NCBI GenBank assembly: GCA_003550325.1
Contig: QKWP01000062.1
Location: forward strand, 240,860 to 304,859
DNA from: Gigaspora rosea
Lineage: Eukaryota; Glomeromycota; Glomeromycetes; Diversisporales; Gigasporaceae
Reading direction: 5' to 3'
Length of the DNA stretch: 64,000 nucleotides
Shown: positions 43,850 to 54,881 of the stretch, one piece after another
How the letters are laid out: each line of letters begins with the position of its first letter
How positions within the stretch are numbered: position 1 is the stretch's first letter
Notes under the pieces: generated by a model
The model's input: only the letters and a program-made list of their open reading frames with translations
Database searches by the model: none
Told to the model about the DNA's origin: nothing
Made by a program: the position numbers and the translations under genes

Positions 43850-44115
43850 TTACATAATCATCATAGTAAAAAAAAAAAAAAAAATCCAGTTCCTGAATCT
43901 ATTCCCGGCGCCATTCCCGTACCCTTTAACATTACTCATCTCTGCAAATTTTTTACAATATTCGAATACCTTCTTTTCATCCTTTTCTATTCTAATTCCT
44001 TCGAAATAACAATATCCGACATCGAATATTCCTTCTGCCAAATTCATCTCTGCAGATTTTTTAAATATTCGAATACATTCTTTTCATCCTTTTCGACACC
44101 GCGTTCTTCTTTATA
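43850..44115 (-). pseudogene. Sel1-like repeat protein fragment
   Basis: Sel1-like repeats are helix pairs that mediate protein contacts and are abundant in these fungi. On the minus strand one repeat reads AEGIFDVGYCYFEGIRIEKD then EKKVFEYCKKFAEMSNVKG, matching the family pattern. Just upstream, in a shifted frame, EKDEKNVFEYLKNLQ is a second repeat, so at least one frameshift is present. The start of this exon, GTTCGTGTTTCG, follows CTTGTAG, an acceptor-like sequence repeated in the array at 44120-44940. Downstream it runs into an A/T homopolymer. It is a fragment; real repeats occur in runs of several. Confidence 0.65.
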
Positions 44116-44940
44116 TTCTTCTAACGAAACACGAACCTACAAGAAAAGAATTATTAGTGAAATGAAAAAATAAGCCATAAAATAAAAAGAACAAAAAAAA
44201 CTCACTGGTACTTAACTTTTTGTACCAATTACGTTCCCAAATCTCCATTCCCGGCGCTATTCCACGAAGCACAAACCTGAATGAAAAAAATTGCTGAAGA
44301 AATAAAAAAAACAACTAGTACTTATCTTCTATACTAGTTCCAGTTCCCGAATCTTCATTCCTGACGCCATATCAGTACCCAACAAAATATGAACCTACAA
44401 GAAAGTAAGGATAGTAGTACAAAAAAATAATTGAAAAAACAAAAAAACAAAAAAAAAACTGGTACTTACCTTCTCGTACCAGTTCTGGTTAACAAATCTC
44501 AATTTCAGACGGTATTTTATTATTCTAGCGAAACACGAACCTACAAAAAAAATTGGTAGTGAAATGATAAAATAAACCAAAAAATAAAAAGATCAAACAA
44601 AAATTGGTACTTATTTTTGTACCTAGTTCTGAAATCTCTATTCCCGGCGCTATTCCATAAAACACGAACCTGAACGAAAAAATCACTAAAGAAACGAAAG
44701 AAAGAACTGGTACTTATCTTTTGTACCAGTTCCGGTTCCCAAATCTCCATTCCTGACACCATTCCAGAACCCTAGCGAAACAGAACCTACAAGAAAGAAA
44801 AGGGTAATAGAATGAAAAAATAACTGAAAAAACAAAAGAACAAAAAACAAGAACTGGTACTTATCTTTCTGTACCAGTTCCAGTTCCCAAATCTCCATTT
44901 CCGACGCTATTCCGGTACCCAGCGAAACAGAACCTACAAG
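44116..44940 (-). repeat. exon-like tandem array, two alternating unit types
   Basis: Units of about 117-147 bases repeat seven times. Each carries CCCAAATCTCCATTCC-type, (G)GGTACTTATCTTTTGTACC and CGAAAC-CGAACCT words. Junctions come as type A (ACCTACAAG, at 44130, 44391, 44537, 44784, 44930) and type B (ACCTGAAYGAAAAAA, at 44274, 44665), in order A-B-A-A-B-A-A. On the minus strand each unit begins CTTGTAG-GTTC, matching the 5' end of the Sel1 exon, and some end AAG-GTAAGT, like duplicated small exons and introns. Confidence 0.8.
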
Positions 44941-45042
44941 TAGTAATTGTCTTATTGTTTTTTTTTAATTGTTTTTTTTTTGAGAAAAGTTTTTTTATTT
45001 TTGTATTTTTAATTAATTTTTTTTTTTTTTTTTTTTTTTCTT

Positions 45043-45080
<38 letters not shown>

Positions 45081-45400
45081 TTTTTTTTTTTTGTTTTTTT
45101 TTTTATTTTTTTTGTTTTTTGTTTATTTTTTTGTTTTTTATTTCTTTTTTTAACCACCTTTTTTTATTTATTTATAATTCAGCATTTTTTGTTAAAAATA
45201 GTAGTTGAAGAACTAAAATATCTTTATTAAAATAAGCTCTTTTTTTTGTAACTAAATTTTTTTTAAATTTTTTTTTTATAGTTAGTTGGTTGTTTAAAGT
45301 AAATAGTAGATAAGTTTTTTTATATATATGTAGTAGGTAGATATTTGGTTTTTTTTTAGTTTTTGTTTTTTTTTATTTTTTTTCTAACTAATTTTTTTTT
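44941..45400. repeat. poly-T tract
   Basis: From about 44955 to 45180 the sequence is over nine-tenths T, easing into TA-rich DNA by 45400. Likely origin: expanded homopolymer at the end of the exon-like array. Confidence 0.9.
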
Positions 45401-45861
45401 GCATTTTATTGTTAATAATTAGTTGTTGTTATTGGAGTCATTGTTATTATAATTATTGTAATTGGAGTTGTTAGTTACAAAGTTGCTAAAACCAAAATAT
45501 TTAGGTTCTGAAAGATTAAAGGAATTAACTGAAAGGCACTATAGAAGTTTTTAGTTTAGTATAGATATTTAATTCAATTTCTGTATTACAATTTTTTTTG
45601 TATTATTTTTTTTAATAAATTAATAAATTTTGAATATATATGATAACCAATCAAAAGTGATTATATAATTTACATATTGACTGATTAGTATTAGTTATTA
45701 TATGAATCATGTGATTAATTTTGTTGATCAATCATGGGGTCACCATGGCAACAGATCAACACCCAAATAATTTATTTCATTTAATATTTAAAAAAAAGTT
45801 AAAATTAGTCTGTTTATGGTTTTGTATAATATTTAATTTAACTCTTTTTGTGCAAATTTTG
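45401..45861. other. no gene seen
   Basis: T-rich DNA; the frame at 45721-45915 is low complexity and rejected. Confidence 0.5.
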
Positions 45862-46125
45862 TTAAACCTTAACTTTTTCTTTAATTTCTCTAAATTCTGG
45901 TTCCTGTTTATATAAAAATCTTAATATTTGGATCGCATTTTTTTCTGCCTCTATATAGCTAATTTTTACTTCTTCAATAGTATTAACTATATTCTTTTCT
46001 TTTTTTTCTTTATTTTCATTTTTAACAATTTTTAAAAAATTTTTTTTGTTAATTTCATTATCCTTGGCATAAATATAATCAAATACAGTAAAATAATTAT
46101 TTGTAGATTTGTTGTTAAATTTCAA
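45862..46125 (-). CDS. possible small lysine-rich protein, unknown
   Basis: An 87-residue frame on the minus strand, hydrophilic and Lys/Asn/Glu-rich, containing FDYIYAKDNEINKKNF and SYIEAEKNAIQILRFLYK. The ordered mix of hydrophobic positions in the C-terminal half looks like an amphipathic helix. I recognise no family, there are no neighbours to support it, and composition bias could produce it. Confidence 0.3.
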   Translation of the reverse strand: MKFNNKSTNNYFTVFDYIYAKDNEINKKNFLKIVKNENKEKKEKNIVNTIEEVKISYIEAEKNAIQILRFLYKQEPEFREIKEKVKV

Positions 46126-46799
46126 TTATTTAAAAGTTTAATTTATTATTTATATTACTAAAAATAAATTTTTTTTAATTTTTTGGGCCAATACATATTA
46201 TTATTCATTAGCTTATCAAAATTTATTTAAAGTTTAAAATTGGTTGGAGTATTTTACATTTTAAACTAAAAATCAGCAAAAATATATATTTTAAGATTAT
46301 TGTATATAAATTTTATAAGTTTAAATAGTATTTGTACATAAATATTTAAAATATATATTTTAATATTACTAAATATACTTCTATATTTCACAAGCCTTAA
46401 CAAATTTTTCAAAACCTTCTTGTAGAAGAATAACTTTTTTTCCAACAATTTTTAATAGTATTTAATGATAACATGGTCCATATTTTAGCAATATTAAGTT
46501 TAATATTTTAAATATTATATTTGGCCATTTCTTTTACAACTTTATTTTGTATATCATCATAAGCACTAATTCTGTTTTGAACAAAAAGAGTTTTGTAATA
46601 ACATTTAAACAAATAGATAATTTTGTATTGCAAGATTAAAGAATAAGAATTGTATATACTAGAAAAAAATTTTATTTATATAATCTGGCTATTGTTTTAT
46701 TTTATCAAAAATACTATGTACTAATGCTTGGATAACTAAAAGCACAATTTTTTTTTTAATGCTTTAAATTTATAAGTTTAAAAAAAGGCAATTAAGGAT
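46126..46799. other. no gene seen
   Basis: AT-rich, no frame above background. The 60-residue minus-strand frame at 46266-46448 is compositional. Confidence 0.5.
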
Positions 46800-47541
46800 A
46801 TAGTTTCATTCAAGCTTTTAGATTCTTCACATTTTTGTAGATCTTTTAGTAAATTTTGCATATTATTTTTTAATAGGTCTTTAGCAAAAGTTTGTTATTT
46901 TTGGTGGTTCTTTCAGTAAGTTGTTTGTTTTTTTGGTTGGTTTTTCAACAAGTTTTTTTATTATTTTCAATGAATTTTTTGATAAATTTATTTTGGGCTC
47001 TTTCATCAATTTTGGTAAATTCTTTATGGATTTTTATATAAGTTTGTATAAATTTTTTTTTAATTTTTAGTAGGTTTATTAGAAAGTTGTCATAGTTCTT
47101 TAGTAAGTTTTTTATCATTTTTGGTAGTTTTTAAATAACTTAGTTGTTTTCAGAGGAATAATAGATTCTTCATAGTTTCTATATAAGTTTTTGATTTGAA
47201 GTAATGCTTCTAGTAAATTTTTTGTTGTTTTTGGTAGGTTAGTAGATTCTTTAGTAAGTTTTTCATAGGAATTTATGTGGTTTATTATTTTTATTTTCTG
47301 TTTCATGCTTTTTTTGATATTTTTGGCATGGCTTTTTGTTATTTTTATTCTGTTTTTGCCCATTTTTTTTTTTGCTTTATCTGACATTGTTTTTTGCTAT
47401 TTTTGTTCTATTTTTGCTTTGTTTTTGTTCTATTTTTGTTTTATTGTTTTCTGTTTTATTTATCATTTTTCTTGTCTTTTTTTTTTGTTGTTTTTAACCT
47501 ATTTTTTTGTTTCAATTCTAAAAAAAAAATTATTAAAATAA
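46800..47541 (-). pseudogene. degenerate lysine/leucine-rich periodic sequence
   Basis: On the plus strand the words TTTTTGGTAGTTTTT and TCTTTAGTAAGTTTTT recur at roughly 20-35 base spacing. Read on the minus strand they give fragments such as KLTKESTNLPKTTKNLLEAL, suggesting a decayed coiled-coil repeat protein or simply a T/G-rich minisatellite. Several stops interrupt. I cannot choose between these. Confidence 0.35.
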
Positions 47542-47889
47542 ATAATAAAAATTAATAAAATAAAAAATAAAAGATCATATGAATGCTTATGATTGATCTT
47601 GATTTGTCAATTACAGAATCACTATGAACTAACACTTATTTTAAATATTTACTATAATATAATTTGTTAACAAACAAAGCTGCTAAGTTGTAGTAAATTA
47701 ATTTATCTACAAAATAGCTATTTTTTTTTTAATATTCTGTTTAGATCAAAAATTAATGGTCTTTAAAGTTTGTATAGCCTTTAAGTATCACGTACTATAA
47801 AAATTCAAAGTAATTTTTGCAAGGCATATCTGCTAAAACAAATTACTTAATTTTAACTATAGAACTACTTTCTATATATTAACAAAAAA
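47542..47889. other. no gene seen
   Basis: AT-rich lead-in to the satellite array; no frame supported. Confidence 0.5.
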
Positions 47890-48082
47890 ATATTACAAAA
47901 TTTGAATACCTGTATAGTGTTTATACAAAGTACATTTAATAGCATTTTCCTCTACTAATTAAAAAATTATTGTACTAAAAAATTCAGAATAGTGTTTTTG
48001 TAAAGTACATTATCTAAAGCTTTTCTCTTACTAATTAAAAGGTTATCTTATCAAAAATTCAAAATGAGCTTTGCAAAATGAA

Positions 48083-48249
48083 TAGGATCCTGAAATAGAT
48101 ATAAATAGATCAGGTATTAGTTTGCTTATTTTTGGGATTTTATACAAATCTTTTTTATTTAAATAATTTTTTTGTATTATTTTAGCAAATTTTTCTATTT
48201 TAATAATTTATAATAAATTTGACCTATTTATGATATTTCAGAATCCTGT
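48083..48249. mobile_element. AGGATCCTGAAAT-ended MITE in the satellite
   Basis: The left end AGGATCCTGAAATAGATATA and the complement of the right end (CAGGATTCTGAAATATCATA) pair for about 30 bases. The core is T-rich. It interrupts the ~72-bp satellite. Confidence 0.65.
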
Positions 48250-48389
48250 ATCTGCTAGTCTTTTTTTAGATAAGTGTTCTTGTATAGTATATTTGCTAGT
48301 GCTCTTTTATTACTAATCCAAAATTTTTTTGTACCAAAAAGTTAGAGTAGTATTCTTGTATAGCATATCTTCAATGCTTTTTTCTTTTT

Positions 48390-48618
48390 GATCTATAATT
48401 ATTGTCACAGATCATAATTTAAAATGAAATCTACATTTTCTACTTAACCTGCTAGCTTTTTAAAACCCACTAATACTTGTTTATTATAATTTTTTTTAAA
48501 ACTAATAATAACCCTAAACTAAAAAATGCACTCTAAAAAAATTTAGATTTCAAGATTTTTATATTATAATTTTATTTTAATCTGGATTTCATTATAATTT
48601 GCTACAATTATTAGATCA
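48390..48618. mobile_element. relative of the 18130 element, in the satellite
   Basis: The arms hold ATAATTATTGTCACAGATC on the left and the complement of GATCTAATAATTGTAGC on the right, then AAAATGAAAT, as at 18130-18368. A TAACCCTAAA word persists near 48510. More decayed than the 18130 copy. Confidence 0.6.
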
Positions 48619-49257
48619 AAGATTTGTATAAGTTTTTACAAAATATAATTAATAATTTTTTTTTTATTAATCAAAAAATTATTTTACTGGAAATTTAAAT
48701 ATAGTCATGCAAAATATATTTGCTAGAGCTTTTTTTACTACTAATTGAAGATTATCATATGATAATTTAGCATGGTATCCTTGTAAAATACATTTGCTAG
48801 TACTTTTCTTCTATTTAATTCAAGAACCTTGTACTAAAAATTTAGATAAATATTCTTGCAAAGATATCTACTAGTGCTTTTTTACTACTACTAATTCAGA
48901 TTCTAGATATTGTGCTAAAGGTTTAGAGAATACTTGTGAGCAGTATTGTTATGGAACAGCTTTAAACAGTTGTTTGAACAATTTTGAACAATCTTAAACA
49001 ATTAAATAAAGTAAAATTACTTTAAATTTTATTAAAATAATCTATTTTAATTTAATTAGAATATGTTTAGCACCTAAAAAATTTATTTTTTAAACAATTA
49101 TATTAATTATTAAAGACTAAACAAGCTTTGAACAATTTTGAACATTTGGATATTTTGTATATAAACAAGATCAAAAAAGGCTTTGAATAGCCAAAATATA
49201 CAATATGTTTGCAAGTGTATTTACTAATACTTTTATAATATGGTATTTGTATTATTA

Positions 49258-49385
49258 ATTTCTTGGGAGTTTAAAAATTATAGCAGAGATTCCTGATGAT
49301 CATAGGATACAGATGGTCCGAAGGGTCATCTGCATCATATGATCATCAGGAATCTCTACTGTAATTTTTAAGCTCACAGGAAATT
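49258..49385. mobile_element. foldback of 57-base arms, in the satellite
   Basis: AAAATTATAGCAGAGATTCC on the left pairs with GGAATCTCTACTGTAATTTT on the right, and CCTGATGATCATAGGATACA with its complement; the loop is GTCCGAAGGGT. Arms match with few errors, so it is fairly young. It abuts the next foldback. Confidence 0.85.
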
Positions 49386-49390
49386 CATGA

Positions 49391-49557
49391 ATAATACCCT
49401 AACTTACGTTGTTCATGCCTACCTTCATTATAATTTTTACGTGATTATTTGTGACTGGGAATCTTCCCATAGAAAATTCCTGGTCATGATATGATCTCGT
49501 GGGAAATTATAATGAAGGTAGGCATAAACAACAAATAGTAAGGCAGGGTATTATTAT
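49391..49557. mobile_element. ATAATACCCT-ended foldback, in the satellite
   Basis: The left ATAATACCCTAACTTACG pairs with the right TAAGGCAGGGTATTAT; inner ATGCCTACCTTCATTATAAT pairs with ATTATAATGAAGGTAGGCAT exactly. The core contains CCTGGTCATGATATGATC. Confidence 0.85.
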
Positions 49558-49981
49558 CAAATAAATCTGATAGTGCTTTTTTTTTATTTATTAAAAAACT
49601 ATTATAATAAAAATATTTTTGTAAAATTTATTTGCTACCGGTAGCACTTTTTTCCTTTCTAATCAAAGATTATTAGACCAAAATTAAATATATTGTTCTT
49701 ATAAAGTATATTTGCTAGATCTTTTTCTATACTAATATAAGATTATTAGATTGAAGATAAGTGTAGTATTGTGTCTACTAGTGCTTTTCTCTTTTAGTTC
49801 AAAGATTATTATATTGAAAATTTAGAATAATTTTGTTGCAAAGTGCAATTTTCTTCTTCTTGTTTAAGATTATTGTACCAAGATTTAGTTTATTTTTTAC
49901 AAATGCACTTGCTTTAGCTTTTTCTTTATTTTAAATTAATATTAACTCAAAGAAGTTAGTATAAAGTTCTTGCAAAATAGC

Positions 49982-51800
49982 TTAATTGATAATCCACTAG
50001 TTAACTGATGCATGATTATAGTGTAATGTAATACAAATTATTATATAAATCATTTATAGATGAAATGCCACAATCATCAAGGAAAAATATTTTTTTACTA
50101 AGTTAGAGGCTTCCAGAAATTACGTAATATTTTGCTACTAATAAATTTTAAAATTTTATCCCACCCACCCATATCTGATACTCTATTAGCCAATCAAATT
50201 TTATATTCTTTAAATTTATTCATATGTTTCAATTTATGAAATTGATAATAACTATTGCTCTACTGGGCTAATTTAGATGATTTAACTACCAAAATGTTCA
50301 TCTCACTGAGACGATTCTAACAAGCCCAAAATTGTTAAAATCTAATTACAGGATCCCAAGATTATTCAACTTTTGTGTAATTTTAATAGTAATTTTTTAA
50401 AATAACTAAGTAAATTTCTTTAATATTGAATAACTTTTGATTCACTGGCCCGTTTTGAATGATTTAACTACCAAAATGTTTGTCTCAGTGAGTTGATTCT
50501 AACAAGCCCAAAATCGCCAAATTCTAATCACAGGATTCCAAGATCAATAAAGATTTTGTTTTGTTTGTCCAATAATACAAATCTTTATCGATCTTGGAAT
50601 CCTGTAATTGGAATTTAGCGATTTGGGGTTTGTTAGAATCATCTTACTAAGACGAACATTTTGGTAGTTAAATCATCCAAAATGGGCTAGTGAATCAAAA
50701 GTTATTCAATATTAAAGAAATTTGCTTAGTAATTCTAAAAAATCACTATTAAAATTATACAAAAGTTGAATGATCTTGGAACTCTATGATTAGATTTTAA
50801 CGATTTTGGGTTTATTAGAATCGTCTTAGTGAGACAAACATTTTGGTAATTAAATAATCTAAATTGGTTAAGTAGAACAATAGTTATTAATAATTTTATA
50901 ATTTTATACTTTTGACCAGAATTATAAAAATTTGACCAGAATTATAATTATAACCTGATATTTTCAGAACCCTACCACTCACTAAAAAATTACGTAATTT
51001 TTGGAAGCCCCCTTAATGAGTCATTGCTAACTAATTGAAAATTGTAGAGCTTATTAAAACATATTTAATAGTGGTTAGTTTATTAAAATCAGCTTAGTAG
51101 ATACAGAGATATTATCAAAAAACAATTGGGTAACTATGTTTTGTTTAAATAAAATTTTATATAGTTGCCTAATTGTTTTTTGATGATAACTCAGCATCTA
51201 CTAGACCAATTTTGATTATTTCACCTTCTTTAAATTCATTATAATAAGTTCTACAACTTCTAATTAATTGTATAATTTATTAACTTAGTAAAAAATATTT
51301 TTCCTTGGGTAATCATGGCATTTCTACCTATAATATAGATTATTATAGCAGAAATTTCATGATTACCTAAGAAAAAATATATTTTACTAAGTTAATAAAT
51401 TATACAAATTAATTGAAAGTTGTAGAGCTTATTATAATGAATCTAAAGAAGGTGAAATCATCAAAATTGGCATAAATGCTGAGTTATTAATAAAAAATAA
51501 TTGGGTGATTTTGTAAAATTTTATATAAACAAATATTTGTTTACATAGAATTTTACATAGTTGTCCAATAGTTTTTTGACTATATCTCTGCATCTACTAA
51601 GCTAATTTTAATGATCTAATTACTATTAGATACATTTCAATGAGCTCTACAACTTTCAATTAGTTAATATAACTTTATTAACTTAGTAAAAAATTTTTTC
51701 TTGGATGATCGTGGCATTTCATTTATAAGTAATTTACATAGTAATTTGCATCACATTACACTAAGATCATGCATCAGTTGACTGGCAAATCATCAATTAA
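49982..51800. mobile_element. TTAA-flanked foldback dimer (family A)
   Basis: The outer ends begin TTAATTGATAATCCACTAG and, on the other strand, TTAATTGATGATTTGCCAG, with TTAA at both edges (49982-49985, 51797-51800). Arms match over about 120 bases. Inside, a second palindrome centres near 51348 (CTATAATATAG), so the structure is two foldbacks joined head to tail. A TWA-site element (50106-51012) has inserted in the left arm. No transposase was found; TTAA sites are typical of piggyBac-like enzymes. Confidence 0.75.
50106..51012. mobile_element. PIF/Harbinger-like foldback, copy 1 (907 bp)
   Basis: Ends GAGGCTTCCAGAAATTACG and, on the other strand, GGGGGCTTCCAAAAATTACG. A TTA duplication flanks it (50103-50105, 51013-51015), and removing it restores the family A arm. 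TWA duplications with GGG/GGC ends are the PIF/Harbinger pattern. Almost the whole element is one palindrome centred near 50565. It carries four of the TCTCACTGAG-type hairpins. Copy 2 is at 53441-54285. Confidence 0.75.
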
Positions 51801-51803
51801 ATA

Positions 51804-52639
51804 TTAATTAGTAATTTGTGAGAGATGGAAAGAATTACTATAGTAATACTATATATACATGTGGGGGTATTAAATATAATAAAAAAAATTAATACCTATA
51901 ATCTAGAGCCGAAATTAAAATTTTTCAATTCCTGCCAAGTTAACATCTTTTGTATTGCTAACCAAACTGTAGAGGCAAGTTTTCTCTTTCTAATAGTGGT
52001 AAAATCATTAAAATTGGCCCAATATATCAAGAGATATTCTCATTTTTGTCTTTATGATTATATGAAATTTTTTTGCAAATCTGCAAAGAAATTTCATATA
52101 GCCACAAAGACAAAAATAAGAATACCTCTTGATATATTAGGCCAATTTTGATGATTTTATCACTATTAGAAAGAGAAAACTTGTCTCTACAGTTTGGTTA
52201 GCAATACAAAAAATGTTGGCTTGACAGGTATTGTAAAATTTTAATTCCGGCTTCAGATTATACGTATTAATTGTTTTTATTATTTAATATTACCATTTCT
52301 ATATATGGGATGGCTAAAGCCATGTACCCATGTGATTTTTTGAAAATTTAGTTAAAATTCGTATCAGACTATTTAGCATTAGGGTCAGGGTTTGGGTTAG
52401 GACCAATATAGGTAAAATTACCTTCCCAACATTTTTTATTAATGGCCCAAGATAGGTTTAGAATGCCGTTTTTATGTTCTTGCGTTTTTTTTGTTTTTTG
52501 ACTTCTTCGGGCTGATCTGTGTAAACAAAATTTCGCGACTCCGTTTGGTTGATTTACACAAAAATGTCACGTGGGTACATGGCTTTAGACGACCCCTATA
52601 TATAAAAATTCTGTACATCTCTCGCGAATCACGAATTAA
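51804..52639. mobile_element. TTAA-flanked foldback (family D) split by another element
   Basis: Outer ends TTAATTAGTAATTTGTGAGA and, on the other strand, TTAATTCGTGATTCGCGAGA, with TTAA at both edges. The arms pair around a centre near 52070 with TTTCATATA and CCAATATATC words. The GGGG-type telomere-motif element at 52307-52596 has inserted near the right tip. The 108-residue frame at 51825-52151 lies across the foldback and is rejected. Confidence 0.75.
52307..52596. mobile_element. GGG-ended element with TTAGGG-like core (copy 2)
   Basis: The left end GGGATGGCTAAAGCCATGTA pairs with the complement of the right end (GGGGTCGTCTAAAGCCATGT); homology spans about 30 bases to a CACGTGA word. 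The core has ATTAGGGTCAGGGTTTGGGTTAGG at about 52378-52401. TATATA lies on both sides, so the duplication is ambiguous. Same end type as 3846-4039 and 59697-59987. Confidence 0.75.
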
Positions 52640-52754
52640 TTTTTAAAAATTTTTAAAAATTTTATTTATCTTCTATTAGAACCTAATAATTTTCTGACTC
52701 CTACCCTAAAAATTAGGTAATAAATGGTGCTCTCCTAATTGCTAAATCTTAATT

Positions 52755-53075
52755 ACCATAAACGGCCATATAAAAGACCCGGGTCTGTTACATTTTCTCA
52801 ATTTTAAATCCAATAGTAGACCCATGGGTCTATTGTATGGATAGGAGTCCAGTACCGGTTAATATAAATATAGCACAAGTAATACAAATTACAGCTATCC
52901 GAATGTTTATACTATAGTATACCAGTAGTATACCTGGGTCTTTTATCATTTTAGATCCTATAGTATACCCGGGTCTTTTATCTTTTACAAAAATTTCAAC
53001 TCATATTGTAGAACCGGGAATAATACGTAGTGGGTCTACTATTATGGGGGATCTTTTATATGGCCGTTTACAGTA
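52755..53075. mobile_element. TAAACGGCCATATAAAAGA-ended MITE
   Basis: The left end CATAAACGGCCATATAAAAG pairs with the right end CTTTTATATGGCCGTTTACA. Inside, CAGACCC/GGGTCTTTTATC words recur four times, with AGACCCATGGGTCT a perfect palindrome. No coding capacity; no clear duplication. Confidence 0.8.
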
Positions 53076-53440
53076 GTATTTAAATTTGATATTCTTATTT
53101 TCTTAAAGAATACTAAAGTTTTTTTAATTATTATAAAATGCATATAGTGTTTTATACTATAGGTAAATTAAATATGCAAATCTGTATAATAAAAACAAAA
53201 AAATAAATTTTTATATAAAACAAAAAATAAATTTTAATTACCAGTACTTTAGGGTTAAAGTAAGGCCTGGAATTTTATTGGGGCATTAGTATATACAAAA
53301 TTTAGCAAGAAATTTTTTTAATAAAGTCACAAAGGTGGTTTTATAAGCAAAATTTTGAGATATGAATATTTTTTTTAAAAAATAAACAAAAAATAAAATT
53401 TTATGTTACACCTGATATTAAATTTTGATTGCTATTCTAA
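53076..53440. other. no gene; second copy of family H without ends
   Basis: 53240-53370 matches 39080-39195 in order (TTTAGGGTTA, AATTTAGCAAGAAATTTTTT, GTGGTTTTATAAGCAAAATT), but terminal repeats are not preserved. Confidence 0.5.
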
Positions 53441-54285
53441 GGGAGCTTCTAGAAATTACGTAATTTTTTGGTAGGTGGGTGGAATTTCAAAAATATCAGA
53501 ATATAATTATAATTCTGGTCAAATTTTTATAATTTTAACCAAAGTATAAAATAAAATTATTAATAACTATTGTTATACTAAACTAATTTAGATGATTTAA
53601 CTACCAAAATGTTCATTTCACTGAGACGATATTTAACAAGCCCAAAATTGTTAAAATCTAATTACTGAGTTAGAATCACCAAGTAAATTTCTTTATTATT
53701 GAATAACTTTTGATCTACTGGACCATTTTGGATGATTTAACTACCAAAATGTTCATCACAGTGAGACGATTTTAACAAGCCCAAAATCGCTAAATCCTAA
53801 TTACAGGATTCCAAGATCAATAAAGATTTGTATTGTTAGACAAATAATAGATCTTGGTATTATGTGATTAGAATTTAGCGATTTTGGGCTTATTAGAATC
53901 ATTTTACTGAGATGAATATTTTGGTAGTTAAATTATCCAAAATGGGCCAGTAGATTAAAGTTATTCAATATTAAAAAAATTTATAGTGATTCTAAAAAAT
54001 CACTATTAAAATTATACAAAAGTTAAATGTTCTTGGGATCCTGTATTTAGATTTTAACAATTTTGCTTATTAGAATCATCTTAGTAAAACAAAAATTATG
54101 GTAGATAAATTATCTAAATTGGTTCAGTAGAGCAATAGTTATTATTAATTTTATAAATTGAAATATATAAATAAATTTTAAAAAATATAAAATTTGATTG
54201 GCTAATAGAGTATCAGGTGTGGGTGGGTGAGATAAAATTTTGAAATTTATTATTAACAAAATATTATATATTTTCAGGAAGCCCC
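53441..54285. mobile_element. PIF/Harbinger-like foldback, copy 2 (845 bp)
   Basis: A TAA duplication flanks it (53438-53440, 54286-54288). Ends GGGAGCTTCTAGAAATTACG and, on the other strand, GGGGCTTCCTGAAAATAT. Its palindrome and the TCTCACTGAG-type hairpins match copy 1 at 50106. No transposase. Confidence 0.75.
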
Positions 54286-54362
54286 TAATTATTTTGTGTA
54301 ACATAGAGTAACACACTATAGGTGCATTTTAGTAAACCCGGAGTTTTTTAAAATATTAATAT

Positions 54363-54881
54363 TTAATTTGTAATCCATCTAAAAACTAGTGAAAAAACAT
54401 AGTAAATAGTAGTGATATGCTTACTATATATTGTTTGCTTTTTTTTTGGAATTTGGAGTTTTTTAAAGAACAAACTGATTTTTTTCTAAGTAAACATCTC
54501 TTTTATATTAAGTAAAAGCTGTAGAGAAGAGAAAATTCTGGTTATAATAGTAGTTAAATTATTAAAATCAGCCTAGTGGATCACAAGATATGAGTACTCT
54601 TGTCTTCACGATTATATATTTATTTTTTTGTTTATACTATATAGTTGCAAAGGCAAAAATGCTCATATTTTATAATCCACTGGATTGATTTTAATAATTT
54701 AACTGCTATTATGCCCAGAATTTTCTTCTTATAATTTTTATTTAATTTAAAAAAATTGTTTACTTAGTAGAAAATTGGTTTGTTCTTTAGAAACTCCAGA
54801 TTCCAATAAAGACAAACAATAGTAAATTTCTCTACGATTTACTATATTATTTCACTAGTTTTTAAGCGGATTATGAATTAA
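54363..54881. mobile_element. TTAA-flanked foldback (family E), copy 1
   Basis: Ends TTAATTTGTAATCCATCTAA and, on the other strand, TTAATTCATAATCCGCTTAA, with TTAA at both edges. Arms of about 250 bases share TTTACTTAGTAGAAAATTGG and AATCAGCCTAGTGGATCA-type words. A second copy is at 59256-60068. Confidence 0.8.

Larger units (their letters stand above)
47890..49980 (+). repeat. degenerate ~72-bp satellite with insertions
   Basis: A unit built from TTCTTGTAAAGTATATTTGC, TAGTGCTTTTTTCTTACTAA and TTCAAGATTATTGTACCAAA repeats head to tail. I count about 14 recognisable units; core positions include 47930, 48003, 48294, 48370, 48718, 48792, 48866, 49563, 49630, 49708, 49772, 49845 and 49908, giving spacing of 63-78. 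Foreign blocks split the array: 48083-48249, 48390-48618, roughly 48940-49200, 49258-49385 and 49391-49557. Confidence 0.75.

Noticed and set aside
47890-49980. CRISPR-like array
   Set aside because: The repeat is long, degenerate and has no unique spacers; the genome is eukaryotic.
51825-52151. 108-residue plus-strand frame
   Set aside because: Lies across both arms of a TTAA foldback; the palindrome gives chance openness.
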